Origin: Melastoma dodecandrum
Lineage: Eukaryota; Streptophyta; Magnoliopsida; Myrtales; Melastomataceae
Reading direction: 5' to 3'
DNA length: 64,000 bases
NCBI GenBank assembly: GCA_029817715.1
Contig: JARUPY010000539.1
Span: 2,765,501 to 2,829,500, forward strand
This document shows, in pieces, positions 33,247-46,055 of this stretch. The position numbers were made by a program, and so were the translations under genes. Every line of letters begins with the position of its first letter. Within the stretch, counting starts at the first letter, position 1. A model generated the notes under the pieces. The model was not told where the DNA came from and made no database searches. It saw only the letters and a program-made list of their open reading frames with translations.

Positions 33247-36200
33247 ATGACGTCCGCCAAGGACCTGACCAGGATTCTGAGCGGCATTTCCTTGGTCGCC
33301 AAGGAATTCTCCCGACGTTCCGATCCCCTCCGTGCTGCTCGCGAAGGCGACTTCCCCGGACTCCTTCGTTCCGTCGCTAGGGCGGCCGTGTTCTCCGCCA
33401 CCGACATAGCTGGCCTCACCCGTGGCACCACCCGCGCCTTGCCTCAGGAACGCCCCGGAGACGTTTCCGGAGGGAGGGGATCGGAATCCAGCTCCGTCGT
33501 TTACTTCGATCAGGCCGGCGCGGCTGATGTGGTCGGGAGGGAGCGGGAGGGAGGTAGTAGGGATGGGGTTGAGAGACGAGTGGAGGAGGAGTTGGCGGCG
33601 GAGGCCGCTGTTGATGCTTTTGTTTCCGAAGGTGGGGGGTCGAGCCGACCGGAAGGGAAAATCGAGGCGGGAGTTGGTGCCGGGGAGTTTGGAGGGAAGG
33701 AGGATGTGATGGACGGAGGGGAGGCGGGGCCTACATCTTCTACGGCTGTTGTGCAGACATTGCCGGTAAAGAGGAGGAAGCCGAGGGAGCGGAGAGTTCC
33801 TTCGACCCCGTTCACGAGAGCGCTGGGGTGAGTTGTGTTCCGTTTGCGTGATTCAGAGCTAATATCGGGATATATTTACCATGGCCCAGGGTCAACTCGA
33901 TTCTCTTTAATCATCTGCCGTGTGTTTTTTATTTGGCTTGTGCGTTGGATACTCAGGGTCCAAAGTTAAGGGATATGACTGCTTTTCCTGTGAATGGTTT
34001 TGGCTATTCATTCTTAAGAACGGGAGGTGCTGACAAATTCGCGCGGCAGGAAATCAGTGTAACTCTGTCTTATATACTCCTTGTTAGTCTTCATGGCCTC
34101 ACTTTTAGTTCCTGGGATATGGTCTGGAGGGCTAAAGATTTTAAGATGGATAATCCTATTATCTCCCCATAAGTTTGTGTTGCCAAATGAAAAGATCTTA
34201 TGTAAATGGTGTCCCACGTCAACCCAAGTCAGGATAGGATATTTCTGTAAACTTCCCTTACGGGATGCACTTTTCTGATCCATGACTAATAAAACCCTGT
34301 ATTGTTCAAGGTTTGCTGGCCTTGGTGCGGGTCTTGCTTGGGGCACTCTTCAGGAATCTGCCAAGAGGCTTGTCTATGGTGCTCCTAAAATGCAGGGCAA
34401 TCAATCCGCGCTTTCCCCTTTCTTATCTGATAAAAATGCGGAACGGTTGGCTCTCGCCCTCTGTAGAATGCGTGGAGCTGCTCTCAAGTTAGGACAAATG
34501 TTGAGCATACAGGATGAGTCTCTTGTGCCTGCTCCGGTAAGGAATCTTTCTTGTCCCTGATATCCCAAAGGATCAGTTTTGTGGCTGTTCATGATGAACA
34601 CACCATCAACACTTTTTGCTATAATAATGGTAGACCCTAAAGAATCAATTAGGCTTTGCCATAGCTCAGATTCCTATTTCAATGAATAGCTTACATGCTT
34701 AGAAGAGGAATCAGAATGAGCATCTCCTACTGGAGAGTTGTTTATTTGTTGAGATCACTTGAGGAGATTTGACGCATCTTTAGTCGTTCAGATATTGGCA
34801 GCCCTGGATATTGTCCGCCAAGGAGCTGATGTGATGCCAAGGAGCCAGCTTAATCAAGTTTTGGATTCTGAACTAGGTACTGATTGGACGTTGAAGTTGG
34901 CTAGTTTTGATTACGAACCAATGGCTGCAGCAAGCATAGGGCAGGTTGTGTCTTTTATGATTTTTGCAATTGTCTCCTCAAGAAGCCTCCTTTTTTTCTC
35001 CATTGGTTTATGGCTCTGGAACTCTTTCAGGTCCATCGAGCTGTCACAAAAGATGGCTTGCAAGTGGCCATGAAGATTCAGTACCCTGGTGTTGCAGATA
35101 GCATCGAGAGTGATATTGAAAATGTGAAACTTCTATTGGAATACACAAATCTGATCCCAGAAAGGCTTTTTTTGGACAGAGCTATGAAGGTACTAAAAAT
35201 AGTTTAAAGTTGGGATTACTAACATCCCTAGATCTGAGTGACTTAGGCTAAATAAAAGAGGCATTGCTGCAACGCTTGGGTTGTTTTGCATGGTTGGACA
35301 ATCTTAGGCCAGGTGGTTTCTCTCATCTATGCATAGAACACTGTTAGTATTCAAATTATTCCCATCTAGCGGTCTGCGGTTGTTACCGCCAAAAAGATAT
35401 GGGTTACATAGATGGCCTAACTGAAGAAAAGATGGGATGTGTAAGAGATGTATGTGAAATATGTATTCCCTCTGTCAGAACTCATCGAACTAATGGGTCA
35501 TAAAAAAGAGTGGGAACTTTGCTTGCATCAGAGAGACTAGCTACTGCCTGAGCTGCAGGACAATGGAGTTTCAGTATGTCCTTTATTCTTTGCAAACTCC
35601 CTGCAGGTGGCTAAGGAAGAGCTTTCTCGAGAATGTGATTACGAGTTGGAGGCAATTAATCAAAAGAGGTTCCGCGATCTTCTTTCTGGAAAGGACGGAT
35701 TCTATGTGCCTATGGTTTTGGATCATATTTCAAGCAAGAGAGTTTTGACCTCAGAACTTGTCTCAGGTACTTCTTCATATGGACAAATACCATCATAGGT
35801 CCAAATCTGTTTGTCAAACGTGTTCTGATCCTGGGTTTGTTCTTTTGCATAATCCAATAACGATATTTGCTTGCAGGTGTTCCAATTGATAAGGTGGCTC
35901 TACTAGATGAAGGAACTCGTAATTATGTTGGGAGCAAGTTACTAGAGCTCACATTGATGGAGTTGTTTCTTTTCAGATTCATGCAGGTGCACCTTTTTTT
36001 ATCCTAGATCCTACATTTTTCATTCAATTTTTGCCTCGTGGCGCTATACCATTATGCTCATCTTTACTTTCACTCCTTGCTTGCATATTGCAGACAGATC
36101 CTAACTGGAGTAACTTTTTGTACGACGAGGAAAAATATACCATTAATCTCATTGATTTTGGAGCCGCTCACGATTATCCTAAGCGTTTTGTGGATGATTA

Positions 36201-36866
36201 TCTACGCATGGTGAATCCTTACCCCCCCTTGCGCACCTCGTTTCTTTGATGATCTTGTCTGGAGATTGTCCCTCCTTGTTATAGCATGGGCAATGAGATG
36301 TTTGCCAGTGAGGAATAAATTCTCGCTTATCTCGATAGCAAACTATTCTCATGCCCTTGTGGTCAATTTGATTATTACTTCCGTGGCATCGAGTATTTCA
36401 TTTTTGTTTAATCACAGTAAGATTTGCTATGTTTGATCTGTCGTTTACATCTTTCCTGATTAATCAGGTTGTTTCCTGTGCGAGTAAAGATAGAGATGCA
36501 GTCATCGAGATGTCTCAGAGGCTGGGGTTCCTCACTGGAACGGAATCTGATGTCATGTTAGATGCACATGTTCAAGCAGGCTTTATTGTCGGATTACCGT
36601 TCGCCGAGCCTGGTGGTTTTGACTTCCGAAAGAACAACATCACTCGCAGTGTTTCAGATTTGGGAGCAACGATGTTGAGGCACCGGCTGACGCCGCCACC
36701 CGACGAGGCCTACAGTCTTCATCGGAAGCTTTCGGGAGCTTTCTTGGCTTGCATGAAGCTTCGGGCAATCGTCCCTTGTCAAGAAATGCTTCTTAGAATA
36801 TACAAGCAATACCAATTTGATGATGAAGACGGTGGTAAGATTTTGAAGAAGGCATCCACCTTTTAA
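33247..36866 (+). CDS. ABC1/COQ8 (UbiB-family) atypical kinase, mitochondrial, 8 exons
   Basis: Exons: 33247-33827, 34311-34536, 34792-34944, 35031-35189, 35607-35766, 35877-35986, 36094-36210, 36468-36866, giving 634 residues. The frame is open upstream to an ATG at 33145, but the ATG at 33247 ([14 protein letters not shown]) matches the family and the extra 34 codons look like leader. Residues 1-195 are a variable basic/acidic targeting and linker region. UbiB hallmarks follow: the KxGQ motif in [13 protein letters not shown], the Ala-rich loop [20 protein letters not shown] with the catalytic Lys, [12 protein letters not shown] and the metal motif LIDFGAA. COQ8-type kinases support coenzyme Q biosynthesis at the inner mitochondrial membrane. 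The plant homologue ABC1At complements the yeast coq8 mutant. Confidence 0.93.
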
Positions 36867-38400
36867 GGTCCATTCCTGTTTTCAACTCGGTATACTACAC
36901 CGGCAGCAAATTGTTAGTATTGAGATACTTTTGGGACGATTCTCGTCACGAGCTCGGCATATTTTATCCCTGCCAAAACAAAGGTGAGGTCACCTCCTCA
37001 TAGTACGCTTACCTGGACGAGCCATTATTCATATTTCATTCAAAAAAGACTCGGTCCTACTCTTGATTCGCAGGTGAGGCGAGCAAAGCAAGGGCGAGGG
37101 CCACAGATTATATATAATAGAAAGAGAGGTATTTATGTGTACTAATTGTCATTATACAATCCATCCTTCTGCCATTATCCACATGTATAAGCTTGGTTTC
37201 GATTTCCGGCCGGGTTAAAAACTGAGAAATAATCATGGGCCGGCGCCATCCGTGCCGTGATTTGGGGACAGATGATTTGAATAAGACGATGATTTGTGTC
37301 TTGGTAATTTTCCTTTGCATATGCTTGCACTGATCTGGGGGTTGTCCCTTTTTCTTGATCCCATCGTCAAAGAAAGACAAATGGGGGAGGGGCGAGGGCG
37401 ATTCTCCCAAGAAAGAAAGTTAACTCCTCTTATTACCCCTTTTTTCGTGGATGCTTGCGTTTATTGCCAAGATCTGAAAAGGGAAAAAGGCGTGATATTA
37501 ATGGCCGAATACGAAGGATTAACTGTTTGACCTTGACCTCTCACCTCTCTTAATTTAAAAAATCTGGAGGAAGACACTACGCTGGCGCTGCTGGGGGAGC
37601 ACAATTTCCGAAGTCCGAAATCCATTTTTTTTGGATACAGTGTAGAATATTTTAGTTTCGAAATTAAATTTTGCAATCGAGCTCGAATTTTAAAATAAAA
37701 AATCAAATAATTTGAATAATTAAAAAATTATCATTTTCATATATATTTTGCTTATTTTGCTCATATTGGCTTTGAGAGAACGAGTGTTGGCATCGGAGAA
37801 ACTCTCGACGACCTTTCCCTTCCCCTAGCGATCTCGCCCTTTCCCCAACAACCCTCATTTTCCCGACGACCTCTTCCCTTTCCATGGCATTGGACTAAGA
37901 TTAATTTAAACTAAGCTTTGAATTCGAAATTTTAGGATTGATCGAACTCCGAGTCGGAATTATTTTCAGATTCGAAAATTCGGAATTATCTAAAATCGGA
38001 CTCGGACTTCAAAAAATAAAATTTGAGAGTTCAGATTTTGATATCCGAATGCTCATCCTAAGCACGGCTACTAGAGATTATTTGTACGAGATGAGTTTTC
38101 TAAATATAGAAATTACGATTTTATTTCACGATTTTTATTTTGAAAACTATGATCGTATTTCGTAAATTTTTTTTAAACTGATCATATAACTGCACAAGGG
38201 TCACCTAGCAACACTACAACTTCTGGTACAGGCGACGGCGACAGCCATCGGTGCTTTTTTTTACTCTTGACTATGTTTCCGAAAATATTTTCTCAGATTG
38301 AAGGAACATTTGGGATCAGTTTATCCAAAGAAAAATGGACCAAAAATCCACCGTTATGGTCGTCACCTCCACTCCGAACTTACTAACCACGCCGGTTTCA
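36867..38400. other. Intergenic, no supported gene
   Basis: 3' flank of the ABC1 gene, then AT-rich DNA. Short frames at 37108-37410, 37294-37530 and 37938-38165 lack recognisable motifs. Confidence 0.5.
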
Positions 38401-38404
38401 TGTA

Positions 38405-39772
38405 ATAAAATATAAAGAGATATTTGTCGTCAAGGGGTATGCGCAATGACATGGAATGGACTATGAGAAGGTATTTGCTTCGGTTACTCGTTTAGAAACA
38501 ATCAGATTTTTTATTTCTTTTGCGACACAAAGAAACTGAAAAATTTTTCAATTAGACGTGAAGTCGGCGTTTCTTAACGATTTTCTTGAGGAAGATGTCT
38601 TTGTGGAGCAACCAAAATGTTATGCGACGAAAGGGCAAGAAAAAAAGGTTTTGAAGTTGAAGAGGGCTTTGTATTGACTCGAGCAAGCATCTCGAGCATG
38701 GTATAGTCGGATTGATGTATACTTTCTGAAGAAAGGTTTTGCGAAATGTCCTCATGAGTATGGACTTTATGTGAAGATGGATAAAAATGGAGATTGTTTA
38801 TTCGTATGCCTCTACGTGGACGATCTTATTTTTACAGGAAATAATCCGAGTCTCTTTGAAGATTTCAAGAATGATATGTCCCGAGAATTCGAGATAACAG
38901 ATATTGGCCTAATGTCATTTTACCTTGGATTATAAATGCGTCAATCGGATGATGGAATTTTTGTTTGTCAACAAACATATGTGAAGGATGTTCTTGACAA
39001 ATTCAATATGTCGAATAGCAAATCAATGTCTACCCCAATAGAGGTCGGAGCTAAATTGTGCAAAATTGACGAGGGAGAAAAGGTGGATTCGACACTGTTC
39101 AAAAGTCTCGTGGGATGTCTAAGGTACTTGATATGTACTCGGCCGGATATTCTTTTTAGTGTGGGGATTGTTAGTCGAGTCATGGAGATGCCCACGACGA
39201 AACACATGAAGGCGGCGAAGATGATTTTGAGGTACTTGAAATGTACCATAGATTTTGGACTGTTTTATTCATCGTCCAAGGAATTTCAACTTATTGGATA
39301 TTGCGACAGTGATTTTGCCGGAGACTTAGATGATCAAAAAAGTACAACTGGATTTGTATTTTTTATGGGGTCTAATGCGATTTTGTGGAGTTCGAAGAAA
39401 CAGGCGATTGTCATGTTATCTTCCTGTGAGGCTGAATATATCGCGATTACAGCAAACGCTTGTCACACAATCTGGCTAAGGAGAATGTTGAATGAGATAA
39501 GCTTGACAGAGAATGAAGTAACCACGATCTTTGTCGACAACAAATCTGCTCAAGCATTGACGATGAATCCTGTTTTTCATGTTCGAAGTAAACACATCGA
39601 TACGTGCTATCACTTCATCTGAGAGACTGTTACGAAGAAAAAGATCAAGCTTGAATATGTAAAATATTCTGATCAAGTTGCAAATATTTTTACGAAGCCG
39701 CTTGGAGAGGATGTTTTCAGCAAGATGAGGAGCCTACTTGGAGTCATGAAGAAAATCAATTTTAAGGGGAAG
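38405..39772 (+). pseudogene. Second copia pol remnant (RT-RNase H), five stops, no frameshift
   Basis: A single frame runs from the RT fragment VVKGYAQ to the end of RNase H. In-frame stops lie at 38447, 38537, 38675, 38933 and 39620, but no indel is seen over 1.3 kb. Motifs are LDVKSAFLNDFLEEDVFVEQ, the intact box LYVDDLIFTG, the CTRPDILFSVGIVSR block, then RNase H CDSDFAGD, SSCEAEYIA, DNKSAQAL and RSKHIDT. Gag, protease and integrase are absent (5'-truncated near 38,400). The spelling differs from both other copia elements here, so it is a third lineage in the window. A purine tract (AAGGGGAAG) is followed by TG at 39773, the expected start of the 3' LTR. Confidence 0.9.
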
Positions 39773-40306
39773 TGTTGAAAATAAAATTAATTTAAGATAA
39801 TTCATGTTGGGGTTTTAATATGGAATTTAAGATGTTTTTTAATGGAATAGATTAAGTTATTATTATTATGGTATTTGGTAACGGTAGATTTGTTTTAATT
39901 TGGATAGATGAGTAGTTCGATAATTTGCCCTTTAAATTTCTTTTGTAATTTTTATTTGATCGTGAGAGTTGAAGTGAGTCTTCCCAAAAAATTACCAGAG
40001 ATTTCAAGTGAGTTTGTCGACTTTTTTTCGAACCCGCCAACTTTCCAACAGAGACAACTTCTCCATACATCTTGAACCATGCGTGGAAAACAAGTCCATC
40101 GATGACACCTCTTTTATATTGAAGCACTATGTCGACTCTTTTTCCTCGTCCATGCACTTTTGCTGATCACTTTTTTCAGGATATTCATAATTTCTCCATC
40201 ATTGACGCTTCTCTCTAGACCGACCTGTCGTTACACTTGTCCTGTTAGGCTCGCCGACCTCGCCGACCTCATCCAAGATGTCATTTGTAGACAGTGAGTG
40301 GTGTGA
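39773..40306 (+). repeat. Possible partial 3' LTR of the second copia, then gene flank
   Basis: It begins TGTTGAAAATAAA right after the polypurine tract. No 5' LTR exists for comparison and the right border cannot be set; it is somewhere before the pectin acetylesterase start. No coding region seen. Confidence 0.35.
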
Positions 40307-40911
40307 ATGATGGATCAGAAGATGGTGGCGGTGTGGTGGAGCATCTTTCTTGGTGTGTGCAGATCTGAGGATGTTGTCGTGGATATGGACGGGAGTGAGG
40401 GCGTGCTGTCGTACGTCGAGGGCGGTGGCCATGGCTATGGCTATGGAGTTTCTCCTTCAGCTGTTCCGGCGCCTCTCATGGTCGGCCTCACTCTCATTGA
40501 GGGAGCTGCCAAAAACAAAGGAGCCGGTAAAAAAATCTTTTACTTTCTTTGGGAAATTGAACATTTGTGGGTAGTATCTTCTTTCGGGAGCGAGAAAGTT
40601 TTTTTTTTTCTTCCTTTTTCGTTCAAAATTTACAACTAGGTTGGTAATGTCAGTTTGCTCGGATGGGACTTCCCCTAGTTATCATCTGCACCGTGGCTCT
40701 GGATCTGGTGCCAGCAGTTGGCTCATTCAATTGGAGGTTCGTGTAGTAAAAGACCATGGGGTTTTGTCCGTTTCTGTGATTTACGTACCGGCATGAGAAG
40801 AAGGGTAGAGTTAGTTCGGTTGGTGAGTTCAGAATTAGCCTCACTCTGGCCATTAGTTGGTGGAGTTATCATCTGAAACTCTTTTTTGGCTATAACCCAT
40901 GGGTGGAAGAT

Positions 40912-41038
40912 GGTGTAATGCTGTTCGGAACTGCGTTTTCTGAAAGACCACTCCACGCGGTTCATCAAAGTATATGGAAAAGCAATTGCCTTTCCCAGGA
41001 TGGTGTAATACTGTTCGGAACTGCATTTTCCGAAAGAC
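40912..41038 (+). repeat. Short internal duplication in PAE exon 3
   Basis: About 40 bp coding WCNAVRNCVF.KT (from 40,912) recurs from 40,999 as WCNTVRNCIFRKT with about 90% identity. The two copies are separated by the normal downstream segment RGSSKYMEKQLPF. The second copy restarts the exon after QLPFP instead of continuing to the expected GILSNK. This duplication alone would disrupt the fold. Confidence 0.75.
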
Positions 41039-41121
41039 CTCGGTATCATATATGACATATAAAGCGTTTACTACTTTTCTAATGTCCTCCCGTTTCTCTA
41101 ATACATGGGGATTTCGTGCTA

Positions 41122-41126
41122 ATGGC
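41122..41126 (+). repeat. Target-site duplication ATGGC, left copy
   Basis: ATGGC immediately left of the left LTR is repeated exactly at 46434-46438 immediately right of the right LTR. Five bases is the usual size for copia integration. Confidence 0.9.
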
Positions 41127-41503
41127 TGCGATCAGATGAGCTCTCAAAATCCGCCCTTGTCCTCAGGTTTTAAAGAAAAGAAGAAGAAGAATAGAACGAA
41201 TGAATCAACTCTGTGTTTCTGTATTCTCTTTCATCTGGGTTTTTGTACAGCGCGATTTGTTAAACTGCAGGTGGGATAACAAATCCCAACAACCGACTGA
41301 CTTGATTTTACCTATTTGCCCTTAATGGACTAGGGCTCTCCATCCTCTATGACTTTGGGCCTCATCTCTTCAATTTATCTCAGCCCATCCTTCTAACACT
41401 TCTACGCACTGCTACTCTCCTCCTCCTCCACAACATCAACTTGGAGCAGCTCACCAGCCTTCCTGACTGTCCCACACTTCTTCTGTTGGATTTCTTGCTG
41501 ACA
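41127..41503 (-). repeat. 3' LTR of the copia element (left)
   Basis: 377 bp, homologous to 46056-46433, bounded by TG..CA on the minus strand. The polyprotein frame runs on into this LTR and stops near 41402. Confidence 0.95.
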
Positions 41504-44500
41504 CTCCCCCTCAAGATGAGATGTATGAATGTCATACAATCCCATCTTGTTCACTAGATAGTTGAACCTCGCTGGCTGCAAAGCCTTAGTCAACACGTCT
41601 GCTACTTGATGCTCTGTTTTTACATGTCTAACATCGATCTCTCCATTCATCACTCTGTTTCTAACAAAGTGCAAGTCAATCTCCAGATGTTTCGTCCTCT
41701 CATGGAACACTGGATTCTTGTTTAGATGAATTGCTGAGCGATTATCGCAGTAAAGAGCCACTGGAAACTTCAAACTGACTCTAAAATCATTCAGCAGAGA
41801 CTTTATCCAGATTAATTCAGCTGTTGCTGCTGCAATCGATCGGTATTCTGCTTCCGTGGAGCTCCTTGACACCGTAGCTTGCTTCTTGGACTTCCAGCTA
41901 ATGAGAGAGCTCCCCAGGAACACACAGTAACCCGTTGTCGATCTTCTTGTGTCAACACAGCTTGCCCAGTCGCTATCCACATAAGCTTGCAAATGAATCT
42001 GCGAATCACTTGTCAGCATAATTCCCTTTCCTGGAGATTGCTTAAGATATCTCAACACTTGACTCGCCGCCTGCCAGTGTTCAATCCGTGGTTTCTCCAT
42101 AAACTGTGCTAGCATGTGAACAACAAATGCTATATCAGGCCTAGTCACTCCCAAATATATCAACTTGCCTACCAATTGTCTGTACATACTGGTATCCACT
42201 TGTTGGCTGTCTCCCACTGTGCTAAGTTTCAAATTAGGCAACATGGGTATGGAACTTGGCTTCACAGCCAGTTTCCCTTGCTCCTCCAACAACCTCAGTG
42301 TATATCCCCTCTGTGATAGGAAAATACCTTCTCTAGATCTCGTAATCTCAATTCCCAGGAAAAATCTTAACTCCTCCAAGTCTCTTACCTTAAAGTGTTT
42401 CTATAGGTGCATCTGCAAGTATGAGATAACCTTTTCATTAGAACCAGCTACTGCCATAGCATCTACATAGACTAGGATGGCCACAAAACCTTCTACACTA
42501 TGTTTCGTAAAGAGAGAATAATCCGCCTTTGACTGTTCGTAACCATTTTCCACTAAACAAGCAGTCAATTTGCAGTTCCATTGCCTTGAGGCCTGTTTAA
42601 GACCATAAAGGGATTTTCTTAACCTGCAGACTCTCCCCTGACACTCCCCCTGCAGCAAAAGACCTGGAGGCAGCTGCATGTAAACCTCTTCATTTAAATC
42701 TCCTTAAGAAAAGCGTTGTGAATGTCAAAATGCCGAAGAAACCAGCCCTTGATAGCAGCCAGAGTGAAGAAGGTTCTAATGGATGAATGTTTGGCAACCG
42801 GGCTGAATGAATCATGATAGTCGAGACCTTCACAATGGGTATAACCCTTAGCCACCAATCGTGCTTTATATCTGTCAACAGTACCATCTACAAGCATTTT
42901 GGTTTTATAAACCCATTTGCATCCAATGATGTGCTTGTTACTAGGCATAGGCACAATATCCCATGCATGGTTGGCTTCCAGAGCATGCAACTCATCTGCC
43001 ATAGCCGCTTCCTAGTGTGCATGACCCTTAGCCTGATTATAGGACTGTGGCTCATAGTGTTGTTCCAAGGACAAGATAAAGGCATAATAAGGCTTAGATA
43101 AACGGCTATAAGCAATAAAAGGATTGATAGGGTAAAGAACAGAAGAGGTGGAACCGACCTGTGACTTAGAAGAGAGTGAACCAGCATCGGCAAGGAATAG
43201 GCTGTGGTGATAATCGTGTAAGTAACTGGGAGTTTGTCTGGATCTGGTGCTTCTTCTCAAGGAAACTGCAGGCTCACCCACTGAAGGAAGCGCAACAGTG
43301 TCACTGGAATGAGAGGAAGGAGGTAATGCAGAGGATTGGTGTAAGATGTCACTTGTAGAAGTTGAACTACTGGTAACAAAGGGAACTGAATGTATTGGGA
43401 AGTTAGGAAGAGAGACATCATTTACTGGCAATGGTAAAACTGGTGGGGAAGTAATGTTAGAAGAAGATGCGGAAGCATAGGGAAAAATAGATTCAAAGAA
43501 AATGACATTTCTGGATATGAGCACTCTATGCTCCTCTAAGCTGTATAGGTAGTAACCCTTAACACCATATGGATAACCCAGAAAAACACATTTAAGAGCA
43601 CGTGAATCTAATTTCTTTCTGCCATGTTCTAGAGTACTTGCAAAACAATGTGATCCAAACACTCTCAAGGCATGATAGTTACGTGGGATATGATGCAAGG
43701 CTTCGAAAGGTGACAAATTGTTAGGTAAAACTTTAGATGGCAATCTATTAATGAGGTAAGTAGCTGTAAGTAGTGCATATCCCCAGAAATGATGAGGTAG
43801 CTGAGATTAAAAAAGCAAAGCACGAGTTACTTGTAAAAGATGTTGGTGCTTTCTCTCAGCCACCCCATTTTGTTGGGGTGTCTCAACACTTGTTCTTTGG
43901 TGCACAATGCCATGAGAGTTATACATGTCAGGAAGATTAAATTCACCCCCATTGTCACTCCTGATAACCTTAACTTTTAGATTAAAATGAGTAAACACAA
44001 AGGTACAAAACTGTTTAAGAAAACCTTGAGTATCTGATTTATGTTGCATAAGATAGATCCAAGTAACTCTTGTAAAATCATCAATTATAGTAAGAAAGTA
44101 ACGAAAGTCCCCAAATGCAGGTTGGGAGTAGGGACCCCAAACATCACAGTGCACAATATCAAAGGGGGAATTCGGTTGATTTGAACTTAAAGGGAATGGC
44201 AACCTTTTCTGTTTGGATTTTTGACAAGAAGAGAACACATTGTGTTGTAACATCTTGATAGAGGGATCCAGGTTCTGTACCAACCTACACTTGTCACTAG
44301 AGATATGTCCTAGCCTAAGATGCCACAAATCAAAGGCGTCTAGAGTTTGGTTGGGAATAGAACTTGTAACTGACGTTTTATTGCAGCCATTGTGACTGAA
44401 ACTATTGGTCTGTCTGAAAAAGAAGCACCTCGAGTAGCTCCTGTGTGGATTATCTCATACAGCCCATTCCTTGATTTAGCTTGTCCAATCACCCTCCAAG

Positions 44501-46030
44501 TAACCAAGTCCTGAATAAAACAATCATCATGAGAGAAAACAAGACAACATTGTTTTGTGGAGGTCAGTTTACTAACAGATACCAAATTGAAATGAAATGA
44601 CTCAATGAATAGGACATCATGTAAAATCAAATCATCATTGAGTTTTACGACACCAATGTGTGTAGAAGTCAATTTGGTATTGTTAGGCAACTGAACAAGG
44701 AGGGGAACAGACAATGTAGTGTATGAATCAAATAGAGCAATACTGGAGACCACATGATCGGTGGCCCCTGTATCAAGAAACCATGAATTGGTATGTGAAG
44801 ACGTTGAGCAATATTGTGAAAGGTGAGAATTTTTGACAAACAAGGCAAAATACCAGCAGATAAAGGAATGTCTGTGTTTAAAGAAGATGAAGAAATATAT
44901 GTATCTTGTCCTTGTGGAGCCTGAATGATGTTTGGGCCAGAGTCACTTCCACTGAGTAAGGCTACAAGCTTCTGAGCCTGCTCCTTGGACAAACCAAGAT
45001 GAGTGAGAATCTGTTCTTTCTGTTTTTCTTCTCTTCCCACTGTTTCCAACATGTTGACAGACCTTCCTCTTCCCATTGTACCAAATCTCTGCGGAAAGGG
45101 ACCTTTGCCCTTACCTCTTCCACCTCTTATGTTGGGTGGAAAGCCTACCAAGTGAAAACATCTTTCCTTCATATGACCCCTTTTACCACAATGGTCACAC
45201 ATCCATTCCATTCTATTTTGCTTTCTATCTGCAGCAAGTACAGACACTTGTCCCATTGACTGTATGGGGGATTTTGTATCAGTAGCCTGTAAAGATGCCA
45301 CCATCATAGATGTTTCTCCAATTGCTCCATCACCATACTTATGTTGCTTCTGCAATTCCTCTCTTTGAACAATATTGTACGCTTCACCTAGTGTGGGCAA
45401 CGGCTTCATCATGAGGATATGGGAACGTAAAGCCCTGTACTCACTGCTCAAACCATTCAGAAAACGAAACACCATATCCTTTTGTTCCTGCTCATAATAG
45501 GTCCTGGTCCAAGTACATTTGCACAGTCCGCAATCACAACACGGTAAAGGCCGGTAAACCCTCAATTCTCTTATAATAGACAACAACTCATTATAATAAC
45601 CAGATAATGGCTTAGTTCCTTGCTCCAAACTGCAGTAGCGCGATTGTAGCATACATATCTTAGAATCATCAGGTTGCGAGTACCTCTCCTTGAGCTCGTC
45701 CCAGATGTCCTTCGCTGATTCAAGATAGAAAATAGTAGACGCTATGGGTACAGATACTGACCTCTGTAGTCAAGCTTTAACTAAGCTATTGCAACGCTTC
45801 CAAGCCGGGTAAATAGGATCCTCCAAACCCGGTTTCTTAATGCTTCCATCGATGAAACTTATTTTATTGCGGATAGTGAGAGCAAGCTCAAAGGATGCAC
45901 TCCAACTGCTATAGTTTCCATCCGTCAACTCAGGTGTGACGATGGCTCCTACTTGATTATCAGACGCCTGAATGAAATATGGAGACTGAGGACTATCCAC
46001 TATTGCAACATCAAGGCTCTTCACTTCCAT
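41402..46030 (-). pseudogene. Copia gag-pol polyprotein, inactivated
   Basis: Order on the minus strand: gag from the ATG at 46030 (TPELTDGNYSSWSASFELAL), CCHC knuckle CDHCGKRGHMKERC (near 45,200), protease WFLDTGATDHV (near 44,770), integrase with zinc-type H and C residues (LWHLRLGHIS) and D,D,E core (DIVHCDVWGPY; IIDDFTRVTW; VIRSDNGGEF), RT (CKWVYKTK; KSLYGLKQASRQW), RNase H (DSDWASC, SSTEAEYRS, DNRSAIHLNKNP, ERTKHLEIDLHF). In-frame stops lie at about 45770, 43807, 43012 and 42401. Frame breaks lie near 44,845, 44,375 and 42,713. The RT catalytic box reads YVDAM instead of YVDDM, so the second catalytic Asp is lost. The element cannot move on its own products. Confidence 0.92.
41504..41514 (-). 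promoter_or_regulatory. Polypurine tract of the copia element
   Basis: TTGAGGGGGAG on the minus strand directly abuts the 3' LTR, as required for plus-strand DNA priming. Confidence 0.85.
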
Positions 46031-46043
46031 CTCGCCACGCAGC

Positions 46044-46055
46044 GCTCTGATACCG
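46044..46055 (-). promoter_or_regulatory. Primer-binding site (initiator tRNA-Met type)
   Basis: The minus strand reads CGGTATCAGAGC directly after the 5' LTR. This is one base different from the common copia PBS TGGTATCAGAGC. Confidence 0.85.
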
